64,000 nt of DNA from Tepidibacter thalassicus DSM 15285 (GCF_900129915.1 NZ_FQXH01000005.1:186001-250000), one strand, 5' to 3'; positions 53,737 through 62,599 are shown, numbered from the stretch's first letter. Translations and numbers: made by a program. Notes: generated by a model not told the origin, from the letters alone.

Positions 53737-55077
53737 ATGAGTTTAAAAGTAGCTTTAGAATCACTTGGATGTTCTAAAAATTTAGTTGATGCTGAGATAA
53801 TGCTTGGAATATTGAAAAATGAAGGATATAGTCTTACAAGTGACTTTAGTCAAGCTGATGTAATAATAGTAAATACATGCGGATTTATAGAACCCGCAAA
53901 AGAAGAATCTATAAATGCGGTATTAGAGTTTGCACAATACAAAGATAAAGGGAATTTAAAAATTCTTATAATGACTGGATGCTTAGCTCAAAGGTATAGT
54001 AATGAACTTAAAAAGGAGATTCCAGAAATTGATGCAATTATTGGAACAGGAAGTTATTCTAAAATAGCACAAGTAATACAAAGATTATCAAAAGAAAAGA
54101 ATATAATTGAAATTGATGAAATAAATTTTGTATATGATGAAACACTTCCAAGATATTTAAGCACACCGAATTATATGGCGTATTTAAAAATTGCTGAAGG
54201 ATGTGATAATCACTGTACATATTGTATAATACCTAAATTAAGAGGAAAATATCGAAGTAGGAAAGTAGAAGATTTAATAAAAGAAGCAAAAAATATAGCA
54301 AAACAAGGGGTAAAAGAATTAGTTATAATAGCTCAAGATACAACAAGGTATGGAATAGATTTATATAAAGAAAAAAAATTATCCTATTTATTAAAGGAAC
54401 TTTGCAAAATTGAAGAATTAAATTGGATTAGAGTAATGTATTCTTATCCAGAAGCATTAAATGAAGAAATAATAAATACAATAAAAGAAAATAAAAAAAT
54501 ATGTAGTTATTTTGATATACCAATACAACATTGTAGTGATAGAATATTAAAATTAATGAATAGAAGAACAACAAAAAAAGACATAATACAAAAAATAAAT
54601 TTAATAAGAAAAAATATACCTAATGCTGTACTTAGAACGTCTATAATAGTAGGATTTCCAAGTGAAACTGAAGATGAATTTAATGAATTAAAGGACTTTA
54701 TACAAGAAGTAAAATTTGATAGATTAGGAGTATTTGCATACTCAAAAGAAGAAGGTACTGCAGCAGCAAAATTAGAGAACCAAATACATGATGATATAAA
54801 AGAAAAAAGAAGAGAAGAGTTGTTATTAATACAACAAAAAATATCTCTTGAAAAAAACAAATCTAAAATAGGTAATATATATGAAGTTTTAGTAGAAGAA
54901 AAATTAGAAGAAAATATTTACATAGGAAGAACATATCAAGATGCATATGAAATAGATGGAGCTGTATATATAAATACAAATAAAAACATAAAAATTGGAA
55001 GTTTTGTTAATGTAAAGATAAATGGTGCATTAGAATACGATTTAATGGGGGTGTTATTGGATGAACCTACCAAATAA
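53737..55077 (+). CDS. rimO: Ribosomal protein uS12 methylthiotransferase RimO
   Basis: RimO adds a methylthio group to Asp of ribosomal protein S12 using two [4Fe-4S] clusters. The MTTase domain has LGCSKNLVDAEIMLG, VNTCGFIEPAKEE and MTGCLAQRY (three cluster Cys). The radical-SAM cluster is C156-x3-C160-x2-C163 in EGCDNHCTYCIIP, and a TRAM domain closes the 446 residues. Start ATG 53737 follows GAAGGGAG. The end overlaps pgsA by 17 bases. Confidence 0.97.
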   Translation: MSLKVALESLGCSKNLVDAEIMLGILKNEGYSLTSDFSQADVIIVNTCGFIEPAKEESINAVLEFAQYKDKGNLKILIMTGCLAQRYSNELKKEIPEIDAIIGTGSYSKIAQVIQRLSKEKNIIEIDEINFVYDETLPRYLSTPNYMAYLKIAEGCDNHCTYCIIPKLRGKYRSRKVEDLIKEAKNIAKQGVKELVIIAQDTTRYGIDLYKEKKLSYLLKELCKIEELNWIRVMYSYPEALNEEIINTIKENKKICSYFDIPIQHCSDRILKLMNRRTTKKDIIQKINLIRKNIPNAVLRTSIIVGFPSETEDEFNELKDFIQEVKFDRLGVFAYSKEEGTAAAKLENQIHDDIKEKRREELLLIQQKISLEKNKSKIGNIYEVLVEEKLEENIYIGRTYQDAYEIDGAVYINTNKNIKIGSFVNVKINGALEYDLMGVLLDEPTK

Positions 55078-55579
55078 ATTGACAATATTCAGAATTATAT
55101 TAGTTCCTGTGTTTGTAGTAGTAATGTTGTCTAATTTAAAAAATTCATTATTTATCTCAGCTGGTATATTTGCATTAGCATCAATTACAGATTTTTTAGA
55201 TGGATATATTGCTAGAAAATACAATTTAATAAGTGACTTTGGAAAGTTTATGGATCCTTTAGCAGATAAGATTTTAGTTGCTTCTGCTTTAATAACAATG
55301 GTAGAACTTAATTTAATACCTTCTTGGATGGTAATAATAATAATATCTAGAGAGTTTGCTGTAAGTATATTAAGAGCTATAGCATCATCAAATGGAATAG
55401 TAATAGCTGCAAGTAAATGGGGTAAAGCAAAAACTATATCTCAAATATTTGCTATAATGATGATTCTTTTAAAAATACCATATTCAAATATAGTTTTGTG
55501 GATTGCAGTATTTCTTACTATTTTTTCTGGGTATGATTATATATATTTAAATAGAAATTTATTTAAAAATATGGATTAA
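55061..55579 (+). CDS. pgsA: CDP-diacylglycerol-glycerol-3-phosphate phosphatidyltransferase
   Basis: PgsA makes phosphatidylglycerol phosphate from CDP-diacylglycerol, the product of CdsA. The 172 residues have several membrane helices and the CDP-alcohol phosphatidyltransferase motif (DFLDGYIARKYNLISDFGKF then MDPLADK), with the D-G-A-R-G-D-D residues complete. It starts inside rimO, so the two are translationally coupled. TGGGGGTG precedes the ATG. Confidence 0.95.
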   Translation: MNLPNKLTIFRIILVPVFVVVMLSNLKNSLFISAGIFALASITDFLDGYIARKYNLISDFGKFMDPLADKILVASALITMVELNLIPSWMVIIIISREFAVSILRAIASSNGIVIAASKWGKAKTISQIFAIMMILLKIPYSNIVLWIAVFLTIFSGYDYIYLNRNLFKNMD

Positions 55580-55608
55580 TACAACATATTGAATAATTTA
55601 CTACATAA

Positions 55609-55656
55609 TTGACTATAAAGTAAATATAATATATAATCTTCTTAGAACGTTTGTTC
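55609..55656 (+). promoter_or_regulatory. recA promoter with LexA (SOS) box
   Basis: TTGACT (55609-55614) and TATAAT (55632-55637) are 17 bases apart; a second TATAAT at 55625 is less well spaced. The palindrome GAACGTTTGTTC (55645-55656) matches the Gram-positive LexA box GAAC-N4-GTTC and lies on the likely transcription start, where LexA would block initiation until DNA damage. Confidence 0.85.
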
Positions 55657-55680
55657 TCAAAAGAAAGGTGGTTATAAAAA

Positions 55681-56694
55681 ATGGATGAAAACAAAAGAAA
55701 AGCATTAGATATGGCATTATCTCAAATAGAAAAAGAGTTTGGAAAAGGGTCTATAATGAGATTGGGAGAAGCTTCTAAATTAAATATAGAGGCAATATCA
55801 ACAGGATCTATAGGACTTGATATAGCTATAGGGGTAGGAGGACTTCCAAAAGGAAGAATAATAGAAATATATGGACCAGAATCTTCTGGTAAAACTACAG
55901 TTGCACTTCATACTGTAGCAGAAGCTCAAAAACAAGGGGGAATAGCTGCATTTATTGATGCAGAACATGCACTTGATCCGGTTTATGCAAAAGCTTTAGG
56001 AGTAGATGTAGATAATTTAATAGTATCTCAACCTGATACAGGAGAACAGGCTCTAGAGATAGCAGAAGCTTTAATTAGGAGTGGAGCAGTAGATATAATA
56101 GTTATAGATTCAGTTGCTGCACTTGTTCCTAAAGCAGAAATAGAAGGTGAAATGGGAGATGCCCATGTTGGGCTTCAAGCTAGGCTTATGTCTCAAGCTT
56201 TAAGAAAATTAACAGGAGCTATAAAAAAATCGAATACTGTTGCTATATTTATAAATCAACTTCGTGAAAAAGTGGGAATTATGTTTGGAAATCCTGAAAC
56301 TACAACTGGAGGTAGAGCACTTAAATTTTATGCATCTGTAAGACTTGATGTTAGAAAAATAGATATAATAAAACAAGGAGATAAGATACTTGGAAGTAGA
56401 ACTAGAGTAAAAGTAGTTAAAAATAAAGTTGCGCCTCCATTTAAACAATGTGAATTTGATATAATGTATGGAGAAGGAATATCAAAAATAGGAGATCTTT
56501 TAGATATGGCTGTAGAAATTGATATAGTAAAAAAATCAGGGGCTTGGTATAGTTATAACGATACAAGACTTGGTCAAGGAAGAGAAAATGCTAAAAAGTT
56601 TTTATCTGAAAATGATGAATTAGTGAATGAAATAGAATCTAGAGTTAGAGAACATTATGGTTTGATAAAATCAGAAACTGTAGAACCTGAATAG
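55681..56694 (+). CDS. recA: Recombinase RecA
   Basis: RecA forms filaments on single-stranded DNA, drives strand exchange and triggers LexA self-cleavage. The 337 residues contain Walker [33 protein letters not shown] (Walker B), loop L2 region [20 protein letters not shown] and the C-terminal domain, which is shorter and less acidic than in Escherichia coli. GAAAGGTGG precedes ATG 55681. It has its own SOS promoter; cinA, common upstream of recA, is absent. Confidence 0.98.
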   Translation: MDENKRKALDMALSQIEKEFGKGSIMRLGEASKLNIEAISTGSIGLDIAIGVGGLPKGRIIEIYGPESSGKTTVALHTVAEAQKQGGIAAFIDAEHALDPVYAKALGVDVDNLIVSQPDTGEQALEIAEALIRSGAVDIIVIDSVAALVPKAEIEGEMGDAHVGLQARLMSQALRKLTGAIKKSNTVAIFINQLREKVGIMFGNPETTTGGRALKFYASVRLDVRKIDIIKQGDKILGSRTRVKVVKNKVAPPFKQCEFDIMYGEGISKIGDLLDMAVEIDIVKKSGAWYSYNDTRLGQGRENAKKFLSENDELVNEIESRVREHYGLIKSETVEPE

Positions 56695-56706
56695 AATTTG
56701 CAAAAC

Positions 56707-56735
56707 TTGACACCTTAATGAAAAAATTATACAAT
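56707..56735 (+). promoter_or_regulatory. Sigma-A promoter for rny
   Basis: A perfect TTGACA (56707-56712), 17 bases, and TACAAT (56730-56735). The untranslated leader would be about 130 bases and contains the palindrome below. Confidence 0.8.
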
Positions 56736-56755
56736 TAAAGAAGAGGCTTTTTCAC

Positions 56756-56789
56756 AATGCATAGGAATTTATATAAATTCCTATGCATT
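56756..56789. repeat. Perfect 34-base palindrome between recA and rny
   Basis: Bases 56756-56772 and 56773-56789 are exact reverse complements with no spacer, so a hairpin has a small loop formed from its own centre. It lacks a clear T run. It lies downstream of the rny promoter, thus in the rny leader, and also after recA, where it could mark the recA mRNA end. The remaining 180 bases of this gap hold only AT-rich sequence. Confidence 0.9.
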
Positions 56790-56874
56790 TAACCATTGAT
56801 GCATAAAAAATAAAAAATTAATTTGCAATGGATTATAAATAGGATTAATTAAGGGTAAATTTTATAAATGGGAG

Positions 56875-58422
56875 GTGGAGATTATTAACTATTTTGAAAT
56901 ACTATTAATTGTTGCAGGAACTGGTATAGGCATTTTAGTAGGATATACAATAAGAAAGAATATAGCAGAAAGTAAAATTGGTTCTGCGGAAGAAATGGCT
57001 AAAAAAATATTGGACAAAGCCAAACAAGACGCTGAAACTATAAAAAAAGAAAAATTAATAGAGGCAAAAGAAGAAGTCCATAAATTAAGAAGTGAAGCAG
57101 AAAAAGAAAATAAGGAAAGAAGAAATGAGCTTCAAAGATATGAAAAAAGGTTATTACAAAAAGAAGAAAATATTGATAAAAAGCTTAATTCATTAGAATT
57201 AAAAGAATCTAATTTAAATGAAAAATTAAAATCAATAGTAAAAAAGGAATTAGAAATAGAAGAGATAAAGACTAAACAAATTGAAAAGTTAGAAAGCATT
57301 TCTGGAATAACTTCTGAACAAGCGAAAGAAATCATTCTTTCAAATACAGAAAAAGAAATACGACATGAAATGTCTATGATGATAAAAGAAATAGAAACTG
57401 CTGCAAAAGAAGAAGCTGAAAAGAAAGCAAGAGAAATAATAGCTTATGCAATACAAAAGTGTTCTGCAGATCATGTTGCTGAAACTACTGTTACAGTAGT
57501 AAATCTCCCTAATGATGAAATGAAAGGTAGAATAATAGGGAGAGAAGGTAGAAATATAAGAACGTTAGAAACTTTAACTGGTATAGATTTGATAATAGAT
57601 GATACTCCGGAAGCAGTAATATTATCTGGATTTGATCCTATAAGAAGAGAAATTGCAAGAATTGCTTTAGAAAAGTTAATATCAGATGGAAGGATACATC
57701 CTGCAAGAATCGAAGAAATGGTAGAAAAAGGAAAAAGAGAAGTTGAAGCTGCTATTAAGGAACAAGGGGAACAAGCTACATTTGAAACTGGAGTTCATGG
57801 TCTTCATCCTGAATTAATAAGATTACTAGGGAGACTTAAATATAGGACAAGTTACGGTCAAAATGTTCTTAAACATTCTATAGAAGTATCTTATTTGGCG
57901 GGAATAATGGCAGCTGAAATCGGTGCAGATGTGAAACTTGCTAAGAGAGCAGGGCTTCTTCATGATATAGGAAAAGCTGTTGATCATGAAATGGAAGGAA
58001 CTCACATTGAAATAGGAATGGATTTGTTAAGAAGATATAAAGAATCAAAAGAAGTGATTCATGCTATGTCAACTCATCATGGAGATTATGAGCCTCAAAC
58101 TGTTGAAGCGGTATTAGTTACTGCTGCAGATGCTATATCTGCTGCAAGACCAGGAGCGAGAAGAGAAACATTAGAGGTGTATATAAAGAGATTAGAAAAA
58201 TTAGAAGAAATAGCAAATTCATATGATGGAGTAGATAAGTCATATGCTATTCAAGCAGGTAGAGAGATTAGAATTATAGTAAAACCTGAAAATGTAACTG
58301 ATGAAGGAATGCATCTTCTTGCTAGAGAGATAACTAAGAGAATAGAAGATGAATTAGAATATCCAGGACAAATAAAAGTAAATATAATAAGGGAAACTAG
58401 AGCTATAGAATATGCAAAATAA
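56875..58422 (+). CDS. rny: Ribonuclease Y
   Basis: RNase Y is the main membrane-bound endoribonuclease that starts mRNA decay in Firmicutes. The 515 residues have an N-terminal membrane helix (about 5-26), a long coiled coil (to about 200), a KH domain ([20 protein letters not shown]) and an HD domain with [17 protein letters not shown] and [14 protein letters not shown]. The start is uncertain: GTG 56875 lies within GGGAGGTGGAG, which looks like the ribosome binding site itself, so ATT at 56881 or 56884 may be the real start. No ATG or TTG is nearby in frame. Confidence 0.96.
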   Translation: MEIINYFEILLIVAGTGIGILVGYTIRKNIAESKIGSAEEMAKKILDKAKQDAETIKKEKLIEAKEEVHKLRSEAEKENKERRNELQRYEKRLLQKEENIDKKLNSLELKESNLNEKLKSIVKKELEIEEIKTKQIEKLESISGITSEQAKEIILSNTEKEIRHEMSMMIKEIETAAKEEAEKKAREIIAYAIQKCSADHVAETTVTVVNLPNDEMKGRIIGREGRNIRTLETLTGIDLIIDDTPEAVILSGFDPIRREIARIALEKLISDGRIHPARIEEMVEKGKREVEAAIKEQGEQATFETGVHGLHPELIRLLGRLKYRTSYGQNVLKHSIEVSYLAGIMAAEIGADVKLAKRAGLLHDIGKAVDHEMEGTHIEIGMDLLRRYKESKEVIHAMSTHHGDYEPQTVEAVLVTAADAISAARPGARRETLEVYIKRLEKLEEIANSYDGVDKSYAIQAGREIRIIVKPENVTDEGMHLLAREITKRIEDELEYPGQIKVNIIRETRAIEYAK

Positions 58423-58432
58423 AGTAAAAAAT

Positions 58433-58470
58433 AAGACTTGCAATCTAAAATAGATTGAAAGTCTTTTTAT
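58433..58470 (+). terminator. Factor-independent terminator after rny
   Basis: AAGACTT-G-CAATCTA (58433-58447) pairs with TAGATTG-A-AAGTCTT (58451-58465) with one mismatch, followed by TTTAT and further T. Confidence 0.85.
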
Positions 58471-58488
58471 TTTAATATAATTATTGAG

Positions 58489-60153
58489 GTGATTGAAATA
58501 AAAGCTAAAATTTTAGCAATAATATTAGTTGTTTTTCTAACTAGTAAATTAGTATTTTCTCAAGAAGATTATATATTAAAAAATTTTAAAATATACATAA
58601 ATATAGACAGTAGAGGAAATATTCATGTAATAGAAAATTTGACATATAAATTTAATGTTGAATCAAATGGTGTAACTAGAAGTATATATATTAAAGATCC
58701 TTCTAATATTGACAATTTAAAGGTTTATGAAATTTATCCACAAAAAAAAGAATTGCAAGTGGAAGTGTTTAACAAAACAAGCAGTTTTGATTTTAGAATT
58801 TATGATAAATTTAAATATGAAACAAAGGTATTAAGGGTTGAGTATGATTTAAAGAATTTTATAAAATTTTACGAAGATACTAGTGAATTTTTATTAAAAA
58901 TTTTTGATAAAAACAATAAAAATGTGATTGAGAATCTAACTATATATATTTTTTTGCCTGAGGAAAGTAATTTTAAAAATATAAAGGCTTATCAACATGG
59001 GTATTTATATAAGAATATAAAAATAAAAGACAATCGAATAATTTATAATATTGGAAAATTTCCTTTTAATACTGGTTTAGAATTGAGAATTTTACTGCCA
59101 AATAATTTTTTTTATGTAAACGATAATTTAAAAAAGAAATTATATGTTTATGATAAGTTTTTAAAAGAAGAAAAAAACTTAGATATTGAAATTAATAAAA
59201 AAAAGAGTAATATTAAATTATTTAATAACATAGGTATATATAGTTTAGGGATTGAAATTTTACTTATATTAATATTATATTCAAAGTTATATTTTAATAG
59301 GAAATATAATTTGCCTAGAAATTATTATTCAAAATTACCGAATGATTGTACTCCAGCAGTAGTTAGTTGTCTTGTAAAGTATAAAAAAATAAATTTAAAG
59401 GACATGATAATTACTTTAGTTGATTTAGTTAGGAAAAAATATATAAGTATAGAAATAATAAACAATAAAAAAGATTATAAATTTGAAATTATAAAAGAAA
59501 ACATAGATGAATTAAAAAATCATGAAAAACATCTGATAAATTGGATATTTTACTCAATAGGACATGGGAAGATTATATATTTAAGTGAGATAAAAAGATA
59601 TAATCAAAGCAGACAAAACTTTAATAAATTTAAAAAATATTACAGCATCTGGAAAAATAAAGTAATTGAAGAGTGTGAACTTTATGGATATTTTATAAAA
59701 AATAAAATTTTTTTAAATTATATAGTTATTATCTTAGGATTGATTAAATTGATTTTAGGAAGTTTAGGGTTGTATTTATGTTCACAATATTTGAAAATGG
59801 GATCAATCGCTTATATACTGTCAAGCGCAATATTGTTTTTATATATTATAACTATTAAAAGAAGTATTATAGGACATATTGAATATAAAAAGTGGAAAAA
59901 TTTTAAGAAATTTTTGTTGAATTTTAGAAATAAGAAAGTGATTAATTTAAATAATAAACATATATGGGAAAAATATATTGTATATAGTTTTTGTTTAAAT
60001 ATATATAAAGATATATTATATAGATTTAAATCAATTATTGAGTTAAAAGAATGTAATTATTTAAAACTTATTGATAATAAAGAATTTGTAAATTCAATAA
60101 TAGAAGCTTTTAAATTAAACGATTTGAACGGTAAAATATTCAAAAATAAGTAA
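58489..60153 (+). CDS. DUF2207 family predicted membrane protein
   Basis: A 554-residue protein of the DUF2207 type: signal peptide (about 1-25, ending VFSQ), an N-terminal extracytoplasmic beta-rich domain (about 25-240, with YKFNVESNGVTRSIYI), a membrane helix (about 245-265), a cytoplasmic helical part with PAVVSCLVKYKKINLKDMII, then two more helices (about 408-450) and a basic tail. No catalytic motif is evident and no function is known. GTG 58489 lies in the GAGGTG site, so the true start may be a nearby non-standard codon (ATT 58492 or ATA 58498). It is flanked by terminators, so it is a single-gene unit. Confidence 0.82.
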   Translation: MIEIKAKILAIILVVFLTSKLVFSQEDYILKNFKIYINIDSRGNIHVIENLTYKFNVESNGVTRSIYIKDPSNIDNLKVYEIYPQKKELQVEVFNKTSSFDFRIYDKFKYETKVLRVEYDLKNFIKFYEDTSEFLLKIFDKNNKNVIENLTIYIFLPEESNFKNIKAYQHGYLYKNIKIKDNRIIYNIGKFPFNTGLELRILLPNNFFYVNDNLKKKLYVYDKFLKEEKNLDIEINKKKSNIKLFNNIGIYSLGIEILLILILYSKLYFNRKYNLPRNYYSKLPNDCTPAVVSCLVKYKKINLKDMIITLVDLVRKKYISIEIINNKKDYKFEIIKENIDELKNHEKHLINWIFYSIGHGKIIYLSEIKRYNQSRQNFNKFKKYYSIWKNKVIEECELYGYFIKNKIFLNYIVIILGLIKLILGSLGLYLCSQYLKMGSIAYILSSAILFLYIITIKRSIIGHIEYKKWKNFKKFLLNFRNKKVINLNNKHIWEKYIVYSFCLNIYKDILYRFKSIIELKECNYLKLIDNKEFVNSIIEAFKLNDLNGKIFKNK

Positions 60154-60201
60154 CAAAGAAAGCGCTATGAGCATAATTAAAGTCATAGTGCTTTCTTTGT
60201 T
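60152..60201. terminator. Bidirectional terminator between convergent genes
   Basis: Arms 60152-60170 and 60183-60201 (19 bp, one G-U) around a 12-base loop, flanked by A-rich and T-rich ends. It separates the DUF2207 gene from the convergent minus-strand gene, and can serve both. Confidence 0.85.
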
Positions 60202-60204
60202 GAA

Positions 60205-60474
60205 TTAACAATAAAAACTATCTATATTTCTAATGTCTGTTCCCCAAAATCTCCAACGACCTCTTATCCATTTATAACCAGCTATAGAGTTTCGTCCTAC
60301 AAAAATTAACCATACCCAAAAGCTTCTACCGTTTTCAAGCCATATATAAGTAAATTTATAACGACAAAATCTTATAGCTCCTGGATCAATGGCTTTAAGT
60401 TCAGGTCCTTTTGATTTTTTAGGTATATATGATGGGGGAGGTCCTGGAGGAAGTTGATTATTGTAAAAAAACAT
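60205..60474 (-). CDS. Small aromatic- and arginine-rich protein, unknown function
   Basis: The only minus-strand gene I accept. The 89 residues have a Pro-rich start (NQLPPGPPPSYIP), then a core with many Trp, Arg, Phe and Tyr (CRYKFTYIWLENGRSFWVWL, GYKWIRGRWRFWGTDIRNID), and end SFYC. Two Cys, at the core start and the end, could pair. I recall similar small proteins in Bacillus and Clostridium without a known role. A perfect AGGAGG lies 7 bases before the ATG. A sigma-K/E-like promoter upstream suggests expression during sporulation; that is an inference. Confidence 0.82.
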   Translation of the reverse strand: MFFYNNQLPPGPPPSYIPKKSKGPELKAIDPGAIRFCRYKFTYIWLENGRSFWVWLIFVGRNSIAGYKWIRGRWRFWGTDIRNIDSFYC

Positions 60475-60496
60475 AGTTATTCCTCCTTTCTTTTAT

Positions 60497-60523
60497 TAAT
60501 TTATGATTAAACATTAAAAATGT
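60497..60523 (-). promoter_or_regulatory. Possible sigma-K/sigma-E type promoter
   Basis: Read on the minus strand, AC (complement of 60522-60523) and CATAAATTA (complement of 60497-60505) are 16 bases apart. This fits the late mother-cell pattern AC-N16/17-CATAnnnTA. The pattern is loose, so chance is possible. Its start point would lie about 16 bases before the ATG with the ribosome binding site included. Confidence 0.35.
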
Positions 60524-60609
60524 CACATAATTTGAATTTTTAAAATAATAATAAGAAATGTTAGTATTAGAAATATAGAAATTATTAAAATGTTTAAGGA
60601 GAGAAATTT

Positions 60610-61281
60610 ATGTTTAAGGAATTAGAAAATAGTGAATTATTTAAAGGGTTTGATAGCGAACAAATACATAATATGTTAAAAAAGATTAATTATAAAATAG
60701 AGGAATTTTCTAAGGGTGAAGTTATCGCCATGGAAGGAGAAAATGTTGAGTCTTTAGGTATAGTATTATCAGGAGAAATAAATGTGAATAAGATGTATGA
60801 AAATGGAAAGCAATTTCAAGTAAAAAAAATAGTATGTGGTGATTTAATAGGACATGGATTTGTTTTTTCGGATATTAATTATTATTCAAGTACGTTAATA
60901 TCAAATGATTATTCGAAGATTTTATTTATTTCTAATGAAAATATTATTGATTTGTGTATGGGAAATAGAAAATTTTTAAGTAATTTTGTAAGATTACTTT
61001 CAAATCAAGTTATATATTTAAGTGAAAGATTAAAATTTATTTCTTGTGGAACGATAAGACAAAAAATAATTAATTATTTATTGACAGAATATAAGAAACA
61101 GAAAACATTAAAAATAAAAATTTTTGTGACTCGTAAAAAAATGGCTGAAATATTTGGGGTTACTAGACCAGCATTATCAAATGAAATGATACGCATGAAA
61201 AAAGAGGGATTAATAAAATATAAAGAAGATATTATTGAGATAATAGATATTTATAAACTTGAAGAAGAATTAGAAAAATAA
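60610..61281 (+). CDS. Crp/Fnr family transcription regulator
   Basis: A 223-residue regulator with an N-terminal cyclic-nucleotide-binding-like barrel (about 10-125, with SKGEVIAMEGENVESLGIVL then SGEI), the long dimerisation helix (about 125-150), and a C-terminal winged helix (VTRKKMAEIFGVTRPALSNE then MIRMKKEGLI). The N-terminal Cys cluster of true FNR is missing; three scattered Cys (KIVCGDL, IDLCMG, FISCGT) remain. The ligand is thus unknown. It has its own terminator and lies just before the permease pair, a likely target. The stretch ATGTTTAAGGA is repeated 20 bases upstream of the start, out of frame. Confidence 0.9.
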   Translation: MFKELENSELFKGFDSEQIHNMLKKINYKIEEFSKGEVIAMEGENVESLGIVLSGEINVNKMYENGKQFQVKKIVCGDLIGHGFVFSDINYYSSTLISNDYSKILFISNENIIDLCMGNRKFLSNFVRLLSNQVIYLSERLKFISCGTIRQKIINYLLTEYKKQKTLKIKIFVTRKKMAEIFGVTRPALSNEMIRMKKEGLIKYKEDIIEIIDIYKLEEELEK

Positions 61282-61287
61282 ACTTTG

Positions 61288-61314
61288 CCGTAATATTTAT
61301 TACGGATTTTTTTT
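61288..61314 (+). terminator. Factor-independent terminator after the Crp/Fnr gene
   Basis: CCGTAATA (61288-61295) pairs with TATTACGG (61298-61305), then A and eight T. It makes the permease genes a separate transcript or dependent on read-through. Confidence 0.88.
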
Positions 61315-61371
61315 ATTTTAGTTGATATACTTTTGTTAAATATAAAATGAATAAGGAGGTAAAAATAAACA

Positions 61372-61848
61372 ATGACTACGATATTATTGTTTTTAGGAAC
61401 AATTATTGCTCTTGGTATATCTTTATATAAAAATAAAGAAAAAACTTTAGATACAATAAAAAAAGCAAGAGGTATGATGGGAAGTATGATTTCAGATATA
61501 GTAGGAGTATTATTGATTATAGGGTTAATACTTTCTATAATACCACCTGAAAAAATTGAAAGTTTGATAGGAAGTGGAAGCGGTTTTATAGCTACAATAG
61601 GTGCAGCATTTGTAGGTACGATTACTTTAATACCAGCATTTGTAGCATTTCCATTAATAGGATCATTAAGAGAAAATGGAGCTGGTATTATGACTTTGAC
61701 TGCGTTTTTAACTACTTTGACAATGGTTGGTTTTGTTACATTTCCCATTGAAAGTAGAACTTTTGGAAAAAACTTTGCAATTAAGAGAAATGTTTTAAGT
61801 TTTATATTTGCATTAATTATAGCTTTAATTGTAGGAGTGGTGATGTAA
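61372..61848 (+). CDS. Half-size permease (ArsP/DUF318-like), first half
   Basis: A 158-residue integral membrane protein with about four to five helices (2-20, 38-60, 73-98, 105-125, 135-157). The stretch GAAFVGTITLIPAFVAFPLI (then GSLRENGAGI) matches the repeat motif of ArsP/DUF318 permeases, which are usually about 300 residues with two such repeats. It therefore looks like one half of a split transporter. Its stop overlaps the start of the next gene by one base, so the halves are made together. AAGGAGG lies some 12 bases before the ATG. Substrate unknown. Confidence 0.8.
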   Translation: MTTILLFLGTIIALGISLYKNKEKTLDTIKKARGMMGSMISDIVGVLLIIGLILSIIPPEKIESLIGSGSGFIATIGAAFVGTITLIPAFVAFPLIGSLRENGAGIMTLTAFLTTLTMVGFVTFPIESRTFGKNFAIKRNVLSFIFALIIALIVGVVM

Positions 61849-62552
61849 TGAAACAGATAATTAGAAAAAATAAAACGTTGATTATTGCAATAATTGGATA
61901 TATAGCACTTTTTTTGTATAATACAGAATTAGGGTTAAAAGCATTAAATGAAAGTAAATATTACTTTGTAGAAATGATAAAAATATTACCGGCTGTATTT
62001 GTATTAACATCATTAATTCAAACGTGGGTACCTACTGAAGTTATTATGAAAAATTTTGGAAACAAATCAGGGATAAAAGGAAAAGCACTTTCGTTTGCTA
62101 TAGGTTCTTTATCTGCAGGTCCAATATATGCAGCTTTTCCAGTGTGTAGAACTCTTATAGATAAAGGAGCTAGTGTTGAAAATATTATTATAATTCTCAG
62201 TTCATGGGCAGTAGTTAAAGTGCCAATGCTTATTAATGAAGCCAAATTTATGGGAGTAAAGTACATGTGTATTCGATGGATTTTTACTATAATTGCAATA
62301 TTTTTAATGGCTCAAATTATGAAATTATGGATAAAAGAAAGTGAAATAAAGGAAAAAGAAGTATTGAATTTTGATATGGTAGTAGTAAATGAAGATATTT
62401 GTATTGGGTGTGGAAGTTGTGCTAGAAAATTTCCTGAGATTTATAAAATGAAAAATGGAAAAGCCATAGTAATTGATAACATTACTGAAAAAGTAAGTAA
62501 AGAAGAAATTGAAAAATCGAAAAAGAGCTGTCCGGTACATGCGATTAGTTGA
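61848..62552 (+). CDS. Half-size permease fused to a C-terminal [4Fe-4S] ferredoxin domain
   Basis: A 234-residue protein. The first 165 residues have about five membrane helices and the second permease motif (IGSLSAGPIYAAFPVCRTLI then DKGASVENIIIILSSWAVVK), with a Cys in the pore-like PVCR. After a charged linker come about 55 residues of ferredoxin: Cys185, Cys188 and Cys191 in CIGCGSCARKFPEIY and Cys228-Pro in KKSCPVHAIS, which is the ligand set of a single-cluster ferredoxin. The fusion suggests redox-linked or metal-related transport. The adjacent Crp/Fnr gene may regulate it. Function is unknown. Confidence 0.85.
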   Translation: MKQIIRKNKTLIIAIIGYIALFLYNTELGLKALNESKYYFVEMIKILPAVFVLTSLIQTWVPTEVIMKNFGNKSGIKGKALSFAIGSLSAGPIYAAFPVCRTLIDKGASVENIIIILSSWAVVKVPMLINEAKFMGVKYMCIRWIFTIIAIFLMAQIMKLWIKESEIKEKEVLNFDMVVVNEDICIGCGSCARKFPEIYKMKNGKAIVIDNITEKVSKEEIEKSKKSCPVHAIS

Positions 62553-62577
62553 ATTTTATCTGTAAATGTTTTATAAT
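62549..62577 (+). promoter_or_regulatory. Sigma-A promoter for the TPP riboswitch-thiDE unit
   Basis: TTGAAT (62549-62554) and TATAAT (62572-62577) are 17 bases apart. The -35 overlaps the stop of the ferredoxin-permease gene. Initiation would fall near 62584, just before the riboswitch. Confidence 0.75.
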
Positions 62578-62599
62578 TATGGAATAAAAGAAAATATTT

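Noticed and set aside
61251-61748. Minus-strand frame of 165 codons opposite the first half-permease
   Set aside because: The + strand permease has a clear motif, start and coupled partner. The opposite frame merely reflects its codon pattern and runs across the crp terminator.
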